Assembly: GCF_030817275.1 (NCBI RefSeq)
Contig: NZ_JAUSZD010000002.1
Coordinates: 682,001-746,000, forward strand
Direction of reading: 5' to 3'
DNA from: Paenibacillus sp. V4I7
GTDB taxonomy: Bacteria > Bacillota > Bacilli > Paenibacillales > NBRC-103111
Length of the DNA stretch: 64,000 bases
Of this stretch, positions 42,737 through 51,875 are shown one piece after another. Made by a program: the position numbers and the translations under genes. The notes under the pieces are model-generated. The model was given only the letters and a program-made list of their open reading frames with translations, did not search any database and was not told where the DNA came from. Position 1 is the first letter of the stretch. Each line of letters opens with the position of its first letter.

Positions 42737-44137
42737 ATGAAAACATTTTTAGATGAGAATTTTATGCTTACCAACGATACCGCAGTTCATCTATTCCACG
42801 AATTTGCCAAAGATCTGCCGATTATTGATTATCACTGCCACCTAAGTCCTAAGGAAATTTATGAAAATAAACAATTCAATAACATAACGGAAGCTTGGCT
42901 GTATGGCGACCATTATAAGTGGAGAATGATGCGTGCCAACGGTGTGGAGGAAGCAAAAGTCACCGGTGAAGCTAGTGATTACGATCGCTTCTTAGCATGG
43001 GCTGGAACGGTTCCTATGGCTATTGGCAACCCGCTGTACCACTGGTCTCATATGGAGCTTCGAACATATTTCGGGGTTCATGACATTATTAACGAGCAGA
43101 ACGCGCCTGCCATCTGGGAAAAAGTGAACGCAAAGCTCGCAGAAGGCGGTTCCCGCGCTAGAGATCTCATTACGAATTCGAAAGTAACGGTCATTTGCAC
43201 AACAGACGATCCGGTGGATTCACTGGAATATCACATCAAAATTAAAGAGATCAAAGATTTTAATACGCAAGTCCTGCCTTCATACCGGCCTGACAAAGCG
43301 CTTGAAATCAATCGCGCCACTTTCCTGCCATGGATCGCCCAATTGGAGCAATCCGCTGGCATTATGATCAGCTCCTACGATGACCTGCTGGCAGGATTAG
43401 AGAGCAGAGCGCAGTTTTTTGATTCAGTTGGTTGTAAAGTGTCTGATCATGCTTTGGATTATGTGCCGTACGCTGCAGCAACCAAAGAAGAAGTGGATCA
43501 GATTTTTAAAACGGCTCTAGCTGGCAACGCGGTTAGTTTGGAAGAAGAAAAAAAATATAAAGCGCACACCTTGCTGTTCTTAGGGGGCGTGTACAAGAAG
43601 CTGGATTGGGCGATGCAGTATCATATTAATGCTTCCCGTAATAATAACGGACGAGCTTTCGCGAAGCTGGGCCCGGACACCGGATTCGACTCTGTTAATG
43701 ATAGCCCGGTAGCGAGCGCTTTAACAGGTTTGTTATCCTCTCTTGCTGTTGCTGATTCGCTGCCTAGGACGATTCTGTACTCCTTAAATGCACGTGATAA
43801 TGAAATTCTCGCTTCCCTCATGGGCAGCTTCCAAGGCGATGGTATTCCCGGCAAAATTCAATTAGGATCCGCTTGGTGGTTCAATGATACCAAAGATGGT
43901 ATGGTTTCGCAGATGAAATCGCTAGCGAATTTTGGACTGCTTGGCCGATTCGTAGGGATGTTGACAGATTCCAGAAGCTTCTTGTCCTACACAAGACATG
44001 ACTACTTCCGCAGAATCCTCTGTAACATGTTAGGCGAATGGGTCGAAGCGGGAGAATTCCCTTACGATGAACAGCTGTTGAAACAGCTGGTTCAAGGGAT
44101 TTCGTATAATAATGCTAAGCAATATTTCGGCTTCTAA
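42737..44137 (+). CDS. uxaC: Glucuronate isomerase
   Basis: Converts D-glucuronate to fructuronate and galacturonate to tagaturonate. The 466-residue protein follows UxaC throughout: MKTFLDENFMLTNDTAVHLF, the metal-binding IDYHCHLSPKEI, LYGDHYKWRMMRANGV, CTTDDPVD and the C-terminal SFLSYTRHDYFRRILCNMLG. The start is the ATG at 42737, after GGTGG; the longer frame from 42578 adds 53 residues unlike the family. It is a single gene here: no uxuA, uxuB or kdgK genes are adjacent, so the rest of the uronate pathway must be elsewhere. It could process glucuronate released by the GH2 enzyme at 6047 if that enzyme is a glucuronidase. Confidence 0.93.
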   Translation: MKTFLDENFMLTNDTAVHLFHEFAKDLPIIDYHCHLSPKEIYENKQFNNITEAWLYGDHYKWRMMRANGVEEAKVTGEASDYDRFLAWAGTVPMAIGNPLYHWSHMELRTYFGVHDIINEQNAPAIWEKVNAKLAEGGSRARDLITNSKVTVICTTDDPVDSLEYHIKIKEIKDFNTQVLPSYRPDKALEINRATFLPWIAQLEQSAGIMISSYDDLLAGLESRAQFFDSVGCKVSDHALDYVPYAAATKEEVDQIFKTALAGNAVSLEEEKKYKAHTLLFLGGVYKKLDWAMQYHINASRNNNGRAFAKLGPDTGFDSVNDSPVASALTGLLSSLAVADSLPRTILYSLNARDNEILASLMGSFQGDGIPGKIQLGSAWWFNDTKDGMVSQMKSLANFGLLGRFVGMLTDSRSFLSYTRHDYFRRILCNMLGEWVEAGEFPYDEQLLKQLVQGISYNNAKQYFGF

Positions 44138-44142
44138 AATAG

Positions 44143-44186
44143 AAAACTTTCGTGTGGGGTTGTTGCCTGCGCGAAGGTTTTTTTCT
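44143..44186 (+). terminator. Terminator after uxaC
   Basis: AAACTTTCGTG / CGCGAAGGTTT around a 15-base loop, followed by a T run. Confidence 0.65.
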
Positions 44187-44233
44187 TTATGAAGCAGCCT
44201 AGCGTTAGTTGCTGAGGGTAGTGGGTGTAAGGG

Positions 44234-45055
44234 TCATATATTATGGCGCATCAATTTGCGGCATTCAAGCGGCGTCTGTGTAGTCACTTGTTTGAACACA
44301 CGGCCGAAGTGAGCGACGCTATCGAAGCCGGATTGCTCGGCAATGTGGATGACTTTTAACTTCGTTTCTCGCAGCAGCCGCTGAGCCTCTCGGATTCGAA
44401 CATTGTTCAAGTATTCGATGAACGAAAAGCCGGTCGTTTCTTTGAAAGAACGGCAAAAGTAGCTTGGGCTAATATAAAAGCTTTCGGAGATCGAAGCTAA
44501 CGTCAAACGGTTTCTATATTGTTCGTTGATATAAGCGACGATTTCGAATATTTTGGGATTGTGTGTTTGCGGGAGTTCCTGAGCAGAGCTTAACTTATCT
44601 GTGAGACGCGAGCAGAAGATGAGTAGTTGCGTGAGCAGGGCTTTGCTGTTCAGCTGCCAGCCGCTTAGGGTCTGCTGCTGCTCGCGCAATAAGCTGAATA
44701 GAAGGTTCTCAACAAAAGTGCGATTCGTACCTGTTAGGGAAAAGATATGCTGTTTCTGTTGAAAAGGAACGAGTAAATGTGTAGATGCATCCTCATCAAT
44801 AGAACGTATCCAACTATCATCAAAGCTAAGCAGAATGCGCTCGTGATGAAGGGTATCCGTGTTTCGTGTTTTATGAAGCTCGTTTTTATCGATAAAGACG
44901 AGGTCGCCTTCTTGAATCAGGTAGGAACGGTCCTGTACGAAATAGTAGCGTTTCCCGCTGAGTAAATAATAAATTTCATAGTGATCATGAAAATGATTCA
45001 CTGTCATAGAGTAGGGGCGATCTCTGCGCAGTCTTTCAATTTCGTAGAGTACCAT
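44234..45055 (-). CDS. AraC-family transcriptional regulator
   Basis: A 273-residue regulator with an N-terminal cupin domain (about 15-95: NHFHDHYEIYYLLSGKRYYF) and a C-terminal AraC double helix-turn-helix (about 170-270: ISESFYISPSYFCRSFKETT, then SGFDSVAHFGRVFKQVT). I start it at the ATG at 45055 after GAGGTG. The longer frame adds a hydrophobic 42-residue N-terminus with no ribosome site and is not used. It diverges from the Gfo/Idh-hydrolase pair and is probably their activator. Confidence 0.88.
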   Translation of the reverse strand: MVLYEIERLRRDRPYSMTVNHFHDHYEIYYLLSGKRYYFVQDRSYLIQEGDLVFIDKNELHKTRNTDTLHHERILLSFDDSWIRSIDEDASTHLLVPFQQKQHIFSLTGTNRTFVENLLFSLLREQQQTLSGWQLNSKALLTQLLIFCSRLTDKLSSAQELPQTHNPKIFEIVAYINEQYRNRLTLASISESFYISPSYFCRSFKETTGFSFIEYLNNVRIREAQRLLRETKLKVIHIAEQSGFDSVAHFGRVFKQVTTQTPLECRKLMRHNI

Positions 45056-45096
45056 AAGTGGACACCTCTTCGTTCGTTCTTTTATAACTATTATAT

Positions 45097-45137
45097 AGCA
45101 AGATATGCAAGGAATAAAAGTCAATAAGCAAGATTTG
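45097..45137. promoter_or_regulatory. Direct repeats between the AraC and oxidoreductase genes
   Basis: AGCAAGATATG (45097-45107) and AGCAAGATTTG (45127-45137), 30 bases apart in the same orientation. Paired direct repeats in a divergent AraC intergenic region suggest AraC-protein half sites. Confidence 0.4.
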
Positions 45138-45224
45138 ATTAGAAACACAACAAATATTGTATTAATCTTGAGGTAGGACATTTGAAACTAAAGACATATT
45201 CATACTCGAGAGGGGTTCACTTTT

Positions 45225-46508
45225 ATGAAAAAACGTTATGCACTAGTCGGTACCGGAGGAAGAGCGGAATTTTTCTATGGCGCCATTGTAAAGGATTTTC
45301 AAGAAACGTCAGAGCTAGTTGCGATTTGCGATATAAATCAAACGAGAATGAATTTTACAAATGGCTTACTCGTCAATAAATATGAATATAACGCTGTTCC
45401 CACGTATAAAGCGGATCAGTTCGAGGAAATGATTCGTAAAGAAAAGCCTGATTATGTCATTGTTACCTCCGTTGATCGTACGCATCATACGTATATTATC
45501 AAGGCGATGGAGCTTGGTTGCGATGTTATTTCGGAAAAACCGATGACTGTGGATGAAGAGAAATGTCAAGAAATTCTCGATACGATTAAACGTACAGGGC
45601 GGCAGCTTCGTGTGACATTCAATTACCGTTACGCTCCGCATAATACGAAAATTCGTGAGTTAATCATGGATGGGACGATTGGAGATGTTCATTCCGTACA
45701 TTTTGAGTGGTTGCTGAATACTGAGCATGGCGCGGATTATTTCCGTAGATGGCATAGAGATAAGCGCAATGGCGGGGGCTTGCTTGTACACAAATCAACG
45801 CATCATTTTGATCTTGTGAACTTCTGGTTAGGGACGCGTCCGGAGACGGTTTTTGCGATGGGCGGCTTGATGTTTTATGGCAGGGAAAATGCCGAAAAGC
45901 GCGGTGTGACCAAATTTTATCAACGTGCGACAGGGAATGAAAACGCGATAGGTGATCCTTTTGCGCTTCATTTAGATAAAAATAAAAACCTCAAGGGTCT
46001 ATATTTAGATGCGGAACACGAAGATGGCTACCAACGCGATCAGAGCGTTTTCGGCGATGGAATTAGTATTGAAGATACAATGGGCGTTATGGTCCGATAT
46101 AAAAACAAAGCCATTCTCACCTACTCGCTTAATGCTTATATGCCTTGGGAAGGCTTTAATGTGCAAATCAATGGCAGCAAGGGTCGTATCGAGATGAGAG
46201 TTGTCGAGAAATCGTACGTCAATTCCGGTGGTCGGAAAGACGAAGAAGGTGCTTTGAAAGAAAAGACGATCAGGGTATTTCCGATGTTCGAGGCTCCTTA
46301 CAGAGTGCAAATAGAAGAAGGTGTTGGCGGACATGGCGGCGGTGACCCTGTTCTCCTAAAGGATATTTTTGATAAACCATCAGAGGATCGCTTCGAGCGA
46401 GCGGCTTCTCACGTGGATGGGGCGATGTCGATTTTGACCGGTATTGCCGGGAATATTTCTCTGCGTACGGGGCAACCGGTTGCAGTGGATAAATTGGTTA
46501 CTTTTTAA
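45225..46508 (+). CDS. Gfo/Idh/MocA-family oxidoreductase
   Basis: A 427-residue NAD(P)-dependent oxidoreductase with an N-terminal Rossmann fold (RYALVGTGGRAEFFYGAIVK, residues 3-22; KPDYVIVTSVDRTHH; DVISEKPMTVDEEKC, where the EKP lysine is catalytic) and a C-terminal substrate domain with GGGLLVHKSTHHFDLVNFW. GAGAGGGG precedes the ATG. The EKP and H-x-x-D-type motifs are complete. Family members oxidise sugars or inositols. It pairs with the alpha/beta hydrolase that follows after 24 bases, and both probably serve breakdown of a substituted sugar. Confidence 0.9.
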   Translation: MKKRYALVGTGGRAEFFYGAIVKDFQETSELVAICDINQTRMNFTNGLLVNKYEYNAVPTYKADQFEEMIRKEKPDYVIVTSVDRTHHTYIIKAMELGCDVISEKPMTVDEEKCQEILDTIKRTGRQLRVTFNYRYAPHNTKIRELIMDGTIGDVHSVHFEWLLNTEHGADYFRRWHRDKRNGGGLLVHKSTHHFDLVNFWLGTRPETVFAMGGLMFYGRENAEKRGVTKFYQRATGNENAIGDPFALHLDKNKNLKGLYLDAEHEDGYQRDQSVFGDGISIEDTMGVMVRYKNKAILTYSLNAYMPWEGFNVQINGSKGRIEMRVVEKSYVNSGGRKDEEGALKEKTIRVFPMFEAPYRVQIEEGVGGHGGGDPVLLKDIFDKPSEDRFERAASHVDGAMSILTGIAGNISLRTGQPVAVDKLVTF

Positions 46509-46532
46509 AAGGTAGACGGAGGTGGGAATTAC

Positions 46533-47558
46533 TTGTGGAATCCAGATTCAATCATGGAAAATCTCTATCTCTCCTATGAGAATAAACGTCTGCAGCAGAA
46601 ACGGGCCGAGAACGCCGAACAGACCAAGATTAGATTGAAGCGGCGCCTGGTCAAGTCTCTAGATATAGCTTTGGAAGAACAAGATGAGCTTCGTCCTGTT
46701 CTCCTAGAGCGCACCGAGCTTGAAGATCATATTCGTGAGCGTATCGAGTTCGGTACGGTCTGGGGGTTTCGAGTTCCCGCCTATGTGCTGTTACCAAAAA
46801 GGATGACCAAACGAACAGCAGCGGTGCTGGCTTTGCACGGACATGGCTACGGTAGTCGGCAGATTGTTGGACTCCATCCGGATGGGACTGAAAACACAGG
46901 TAAGCCGGATCTTCACGGCAATTATGCCTTGGAATTGGTGAAGCGCGGATTCATAGTGGTCGTACCTGAGATCATCGGATTCGGAGATCGAAGACTCGCT
47001 GCGGATCAGAATGATGGGCAAGTCGGAAATTCTTCCTGTCAAACACTTGCGTCACATCTGCTTTTATATGGCATATCGTTGGCAGGATTGCGTGTGCAAG
47101 AGGCGCGGCGGGCGCTCGATTATGTGTTGTCACGCGAGGATGTGGATCCAGCAAGTGTGGGATGCTTCGGTTTCTCGGGTGGCGGACTTGTCGCCGCATA
47201 TACAGCAGCGATAGATGAACGAATCAAAGCCACGGTACTGTGCGCCTTTGTGAATACATTCAAAGGAAGCATTATGCAGATCCGCCACTGCATCGACAAT
47301 TACTTGCCAGGTGTTTTGGAATATTCGGAGCTCCCCGAATTACTCGGGTTACTTGTTCCTCGTCCGCTGTTCATTGAATCTGGCCAGCAGGATCCTATTT
47401 TTCCGATAAAAACAGTGGAAGTGGCGATTCAGTATTTGCGTCAAGTGTACGCTGAAGCGGGTGCGGGTGAAAAGTTAGGGGTTCATCTCTTTGAAGGTGT
47501 TCATGAAGTGAATGGGAGTCAGGCCTACCCTTGGCTGGTTGAGGCTTTGGGATCTTAA
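46533..47558 (+). CDS. Alpha/beta hydrolase, acetyl-esterase/dienelactone hydrolase-like
   Basis: A 341-residue alpha/beta hydrolase. The N-terminal 75 residues are helical and charged. The core then shows VLALHGHGYGSRQ (oxyanion region, about 95), the nucleophile elbow GCFGFSGGG (Ser about residue 214), the acid Asp in ESGQQDPIFP (about 288) and His in EGVHEVNG (about 325). It starts with TTG, eight bases after GGAGGTG, 24 bases behind the oxidoreductase gene. The family includes sugar-acetyl esterases. Removal of an ester from the substrate later oxidised by the neighbour is plausible. Confidence 0.82.
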   Translation: MWNPDSIMENLYLSYENKRLQQKRAENAEQTKIRLKRRLVKSLDIALEEQDELRPVLLERTELEDHIRERIEFGTVWGFRVPAYVLLPKRMTKRTAAVLALHGHGYGSRQIVGLHPDGTENTGKPDLHGNYALELVKRGFIVVVPEIIGFGDRRLAADQNDGQVGNSSCQTLASHLLLYGISLAGLRVQEARRALDYVLSREDVDPASVGCFGFSGGGLVAAYTAAIDERIKATVLCAFVNTFKGSIMQIRHCIDNYLPGVLEYSELPELLGLLVPRPLFIESGQQDPIFPIKTVEVAIQYLRQVYAEAGAGEKLGVHLFEGVHEVNGSQAYPWLVEALGS

Positions 47559-47571
47559 TGATATAGAAAAA

Positions 47572-47594
47572 GAAGAGCTGCGGCTCTTCCTTTT
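47572..47594 (+). terminator. Terminator after the hydrolase gene
   Basis: GAAGAGC-TGCG-GCTCTTC followed by CTTTTG; compact and preceded by an A run. Confidence 0.7.
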
Positions 47595-47681
47595 GCTGTA
47601 TTTGTACATTAAAGCTTTCTTTATATCGAGGCGTAACTATGCTAACCTGATAGGTAGAGTCAACAAGGTGGTGTACCTCTT

Positions 47682-48299
47682 TTGAAACGAGTCTTAATAA
47701 CGGGTTATAAAGCATCTGAGCTGGGCATTTTTTCTTTAAAGCACCCAGGCATTCCGATTATCAAAAAAGCGATCAAAAAGAGACTCATCGCACTTATGGA
47801 TGAAGGATTAGAATGGGTCGTTGTGAGTGGACAATGGGGGGTCGAATTGTGGGCGGCTGAGGCTGTGCTTGAACTCCGAGGAGGAGCCTACCCAGAGCTG
47901 AAATTAGCTGTCGTTACCCCTTTTCTTGAGCAAGAAGAAAAATGGAGCGATGATAAGAAAAATAGCTATAACAGTGTCATGGAACGCGCGAATTACGTGA
48001 ACAGCGTGACAAAAACCAAATATGAAGGACCTTGGCAGTTCAAGGAACGAGATAAGTTTCTGCTCCGTAATTCGGACGGCATCATTCTTGTTTATGATGA
48101 AGATACAGAGGGCTCTCCAAAATTCATGAAACAACAGGCAGTACAGATAGCGACGAATCATGCTTACCCGATTATCACAATTAATGCCTATGATTTGCAA
48201 AATATCGCCGAAGATGAACAGGGTGACCAGTCGGGAGATCTGGCTGGAGACTTCGATTTCGCCGACGCCGGCAACCCTACGGATTTTGAAGAAATATAA
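47682..48299 (+). CDS. YpsA (DUF1273)-like SLOG superfamily protein
   Basis: A 205-residue cytosolic protein with a Rossmann-like SLOG fold: MKRVLITGYKASELGIF at the N-terminus, VVVSGQWGVELWAAEAVLEL and SDGIILVYDEDTEGSPKFM match YpsA. YpsA proteins bind nucleotide-like ligands and affect cell division and cell shape in Firmicutes; the mechanism is unclear. It begins with TTG about eight bases after AAGGTGG. The C-terminal 35 residues form an acidic, Asp/Gly-rich tail (DEQGDQSGDLAGDFDFADAG) beyond the usual length of the family. Confidence 0.75.
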   Translation: MKRVLITGYKASELGIFSLKHPGIPIIKKAIKKRLIALMDEGLEWVVVSGQWGVELWAAEAVLELRGGAYPELKLAVVTPFLEQEEKWSDDKKNSYNSVMERANYVNSVTKTKYEGPWQFKERDKFLLRNSDGIILVYDEDTEGSPKFMKQQAVQIATNHAYPIITINAYDLQNIAEDEQGDQSGDLAGDFDFADAGNPTDFEEI

Positions 48300-48304
48300 A
48301 CAAT

Positions 48305-48347
48305 AAATAGCCGTTCAAAAGGTTATAGACCTTGTGAGACGGCTATT
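48305..48347. terminator. Hairpin after the YpsA-like gene
   Basis: AATAGCCGT...AAGGTT-ATA-GACCTT...ACGGCTATT, a two-part stem with a poor T tract. It may be a weak terminator or an mRNA end structure. Confidence 0.5.
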
Positions 48348-48483
48348 GATATTTGACTCAGGGCATCACATGTTGTAATTTCTAATCTTCAAACAATATG
48401 ATAAAATATACATAATGTAGCATGGTTATCGGGAGAACTTTGTATGTGGTCGTTCAGTCATCAAGCATCAGGGGGTAAAACAC

Positions 48484-49689
48484 TTGGCATTTTCCTGGAA
48501 ACGTAATCTCATCACTTTATGGATTGGTGTATTTTTCTGCGGAATGGCGTATACGATCTCTGTTCCTTTCTTACCTATCTTTCTGCACACGGAGCTTGGC
48601 ATTGATAAAGGGCTGGAAGCATGGTCGGGTATTACGTTTGGCATCACCTTTTTGGCTAGCGCGCTAATCGCGCCTTTTTGGGGCTCTTTGGCGGATAAGT
48701 ATGGCCGCAAACCGATGCTGATTCGCTCAGGCTTCAGCCTAAGCGTTCTTTATTTTGCGACCTTTTTCGTCCATGATCCTTACGTATTTCTGGTCGTTCG
48801 GATTCTTCAGGGGTTGCTTGCCGGTTTTGTACCTGCTTCCATTGCCTTAATAGCCACGAACACGCCTGAAAAAGAAGTTGGTTATGCGCTGGGGGTTATG
48901 TCAACGGCAGGAGCCGCCGGAAGTGTCATCGGTCCGCTGGTAGGCGGATTCGTCAGCCACTGGGTGGGAAACCGAGAATCGTTCCTAGTCTCGGGGTGTG
49001 TCGTCTTAATTGCAGCCTTCATCGGGCTGTTTGGGGCTAAGGAAACGAACTTTAACCGCTCGGCTGCGAGATCGAGTGTTATGGATGATTTGAAGTCAGC
49101 TGCTCATAACCGCCCATTCATGATGATTCTAGGTGTCACCATGTTGGTGGCAACTTCGGTCATGATTGTCGAGCCGCTGCTTACCATCTATGTGCTGCAA
49201 ATGGGCGGCAGCCAAAGCTCAGCTTCGCTGAGTTCAGGCATTATTTTCTCAGCGGTGGGAGTCGCAACCGTCATTGCAGCACCGAGATGGGGGAAACTCG
49301 GACAGAAAATCACCTACTCCAAAACATTGTTCATCGGCCTAATTGGCGGAGGAATAGGGAATCTACTTCAGTTGGGCACTCACCATTTGCTGGCCTTTGG
49401 TATTCTGAGGTTTAGCTATGGGTTATTTTTTGCTGCCGTCTACCCGGCATTAAACGCACTTATTGTGAAATTTACGGATTCCAGCTTTAGAGGCCGAGCG
49501 TTTAGCTTAAATCAATCCGCTACACAGCTTGGAACCATGAGCGGTCCGATTATCGGTGGCTTTTTGGGCGGCTGGTTCGGTATTCCGCTTGTTTTTGCCA
49601 TCAACGGTTTGGCGCTTATCTGTGTGGCCTTCTTCTTCAAATATCGCGGTCCCAAAGTGGTGGCCGTTCCATCATCTTCACCAGAGTAA
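48484..49689 (+). CDS. MFS drug/sugar exporter (DHA1 type)
   Basis: A 401-residue MFS protein with 12 predicted helices. The loop 2/3 motif GSLADKYGRKPMLI (about residues 68-81) and the helix-5 exporter motif (GAAGSVIGPLVGGF, about 141-154) place it with proton-coupled drug antiporters of the DHA1 group. It begins with TTG, seven bases after GGGGGT. The substrate is unknown. It is convergent with the GDP-mannose pyrophosphorylase gene downstream. Confidence 0.85.
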   Translation: MAFSWKRNLITLWIGVFFCGMAYTISVPFLPIFLHTELGIDKGLEAWSGITFGITFLASALIAPFWGSLADKYGRKPMLIRSGFSLSVLYFATFFVHDPYVFLVVRILQGLLAGFVPASIALIATNTPEKEVGYALGVMSTAGAAGSVIGPLVGGFVSHWVGNRESFLVSGCVVLIAAFIGLFGAKETNFNRSAARSSVMDDLKSAAHNRPFMMILGVTMLVATSVMIVEPLLTIYVLQMGGSQSSASLSSGIIFSAVGVATVIAAPRWGKLGQKITYSKTLFIGLIGGGIGNLLQLGTHHLLAFGILRFSYGLFFAAVYPALNALIVKFTDSSFRGRAFSLNQSATQLGTMSGPIIGGFLGGWFGIPLVFAINGLALICVAFFFKYRGPKVVAVPSSSPE

Positions 49690-49696
49690 GGGCAGG

Positions 49697-50776
49697 CTAA
49701 ATATACTCAGTCATTCCTTTTTCCTTCAGCAGGTCAACGATATCTTTAACAGATTGTGCTTTGTCTTTGGGACATATCAAAAGTGCATCCCCAGTATCCG
49801 CTATAATGAAGCCGTCTACGCCAATTGTCGTGATTAGTCTGCCATTTCCGTATATGATCGAATTTCGTGTATCTATGCCCATATGATTTGCTTTAATAAT
49901 GTTTCCCGATGGATCCGGTGGGAAGATCGCGCCGAGCGCATCCCAGCTGCCGATATCATTCCAGCCAAATTGACCAGACAGAACAACGACTTCATCAGAG
50001 CGCTCAAGGATCCCGTAATCAATCGAAATGTTTTGAAGCGTCGGATAGATGTTATTAATGATTTCCTCTGCCTGATCCGTGCCCAGATAATCGCTGATTG
50101 GAAGCATTGTCTTATAGAGCCGAGGCAGGTAACGTTTGAAATTATCAATAATGACGGAAGTTTTCCAAATGAAAATGCCGCTATTCCATAAATAATTACC
50201 TGATGACAGATAGCCTTGCGCTTTCTGAAAGTTCGGTTTTTCTACAAATTCAGCTACTTCGTATACGGCAACAGGATTTGAAGAGATAGGTTCTTTATCA
50301 AAGGCGATATAACCGTACCCAGTCGATGGAAATGTCGGTTTAATTCCGATGGTAACGATTTTGTCCGTCTTCATCGCAACCGTACAGGCTTCGTCTAACG
50401 TAAGCCGAAATTGTTCTTCATCGGTTATATAATGATCGGAAGGCAAGACGACCATTAAGGAATCACCGTATGATTTTTCTATAGATAACGCCGCGAAAAG
50501 TATGCTTGCAGCCGTGTTTCTGGCAACGGGCTCGATCAAAATGTTGCTTTTCGAAACACTGCTATGCATGATGCTCTCCAGCAGAACCGCTTGAGAACGA
50601 TTCGTAACAATAACGGTATTTTCTTGTGGGATAATGCCTTTGAATCGTTCGATTGTATCGTTTAGCATAATATCATTTCCGCTTATGTTTAGAAGCTGCT
50701 TCGGAATCTCTTGTCTAGACAGCGGCCAGAAGCGAGTTCCGCCCCCGCCAGCAAGGATGGTAGCAAATTTATTCAT
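49697..50776 (-). CDS. manC: Mannose-1-phosphate guanylyltransferase
   Basis: Makes GDP-mannose from mannose-1-phosphate and GTP. The 359-residue enzyme has the nucleotidyltransferase signature ILAGGGGTRFWPLSRQEIPK at the N-terminus, LIEPVARNTAASI, VLPSDHYI, FVEKP and SGIFIWK, all typical of ManC/type-II GDP-mannose pyrophosphorylases without the isomerase extension. Its start overlaps the stop of the upstream alpha/alpha-barrel gene by eight bases, so it is the last gene of a three-gene leftward operon that includes a GT4 glycosyltransferase. The operon presumably consumes its GDP-mannose. Confidence 0.9.
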   Translation of the reverse strand: MNKFATILAGGGGTRFWPLSRQEIPKQLLNISGNDIMLNDTIERFKGIIPQENTVIVTNRSQAVLLESIMHSSVSKSNILIEPVARNTAASILFAALSIEKSYGDSLMVVLPSDHYITDEEQFRLTLDEACTVAMKTDKIVTIGIKPTFPSTGYGYIAFDKEPISSNPVAVYEVAEFVEKPNFQKAQGYLSSGNYLWNSGIFIWKTSVIIDNFKRYLPRLYKTMLPISDYLGTDQAEEIINNIYPTLQNISIDYGILERSDEVVVLSGQFGWNDIGSWDALGAIFPPDPSGNIIKANHMGIDTRNSIIYGNGRLITTIGVDGFIIADTGDALLICPKDKAQSVKDIVDLLKEKGMTEYI

Positions 50777-51875
50777 GATGCATCACCAAATGGGCAATGG
50801 AGAAGGAAATGATGCTCTCAGAGCCTTGATTAAGGTTCAGCCCTGTGGCATGGATGCCATCGTAACAAGCTCCAGTTTGAGGGTCAATGAGAGAGATTTT
50901 TAATGAATTATGGCCTAAATACCATTCATAGCATAAGGCTGCTATCTTCAGATAAGCTGGGTCATGGAGCACGATCGCGGCTTCTTTACAAGCAAGAAGC
51001 ATTTCACAGGCCTCAATCGGCTGTTCGTCGTAGAGAGCGGCCTTTTCACCTCGCAACTGCCAGCCATGGCTGCCAATCGGCTTATAATAACCTTCTTTAG
51101 CAAAGGTTTTGGATACTAGAAAATCCAGGCTTTCCTTAGCAGTTTCCTTCAAACTAATGTTTTCCGAGATATGTGATGCTTTTAAAAGTGCCCATGGCAG
51201 CATGGAGTTTCCGTAGGTAAGGCTGTCTTCAAACCAATTCCAACCGTTACCCTTATTGTGAATATATTGATTGTGCAGTCGGACCGCTATTTTTTCGATC
51301 ACATTGATGATGAATGCTCTTGGTAGAAAAGCCTTTTCTTCTGCGGTGCTTGGGGTGTGGAGATAGGGGAAGGAGTAAGTTAAAGCATCAGGGGTTTCTA
51401 TTAAATAACTTAGACCGATTATCGCATAGGCTCCAGCACGAGGAGAACCTAGCTTCTCAATATGCGGTAATGCCTGATTGATTAAATAACGGCAGGTATT
51501 AAGTACATTATCAGGCAGAAAGGAGGAATGGGCGAGCGCGAATCCTAATGCCCATAGTGTGCGTCCTTGACAATCCTCAGAGCCGCTATCCTCCATGAAT
51601 GAACGGTTATAATCCATGAAGTTTCTAAAATTTCCATCTGTATTCTGTGCGTGGTGAATGAAGGAAACATAAGTATGAATGAGGTCTAACGTGCTGGAGT
51701 CTTTTTGGCTGCTATACAATAAAACGGCTGCGATTAATGCTCGTGCGTTATCATCCGTCGTATAACCTTTCGACCGGTCAGGTACTCCAAACTTGGTATG
51801 TTGAAAAATGCCTGTATCATCCGTTATCCTGCGCATGTAATCGGACTTAAACTGCAGTATCGTTTGTACTTGCAT
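50769..51875 (-). CDS. Predicted (alpha/alpha)6-barrel protein linked to glycosyltransferase
   Basis: A 368-residue soluble, helix-rich protein without signal peptide. Repeated helical pairs and aromatic/acidic clusters (NGWNWFEDSLTYGNSMLPWA, GRTLWALGFALAH, YDEQPIEACEMLLA) suggest a six-hairpin alpha/alpha barrel as found in several glycoside hydrolases, phosphorylases and epimerases. I recognise no named family with certainty; homologues are often encoded next to or fused to GT4 glycosyltransferases. It overlaps the GT4 stop by one base (TAATG) and the manC start by eight bases, so the three proteins are made together. The acidic residues in NWFED and DEQP are candidate catalytic residues. 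Confidence 0.7.
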   Translation of the reverse strand: MQVQTILQFKSDYMRRITDDTGIFQHTKFGVPDRSKGYTTDDNARALIAAVLLYSSQKDSSTLDLIHTYVSFIHHAQNTDGNFRNFMDYNRSFMEDSGSEDCQGRTLWALGFALAHSSFLPDNVLNTCRYLINQALPHIEKLGSPRAGAYAIIGLSYLIETPDALTYSFPYLHTPSTAEEKAFLPRAFIINVIEKIAVRLHNQYIHNKGNGWNWFEDSLTYGNSMLPWALLKASHISENISLKETAKESLDFLVSKTFAKEGYYKPIGSHGWQLRGEKAALYDEQPIEACEMLLACKEAAIVLHDPAYLKIAALCYEWYLGHNSLKISLIDPQTGACYDGIHATGLNLNQGSESIISFSIAHLVMHHE

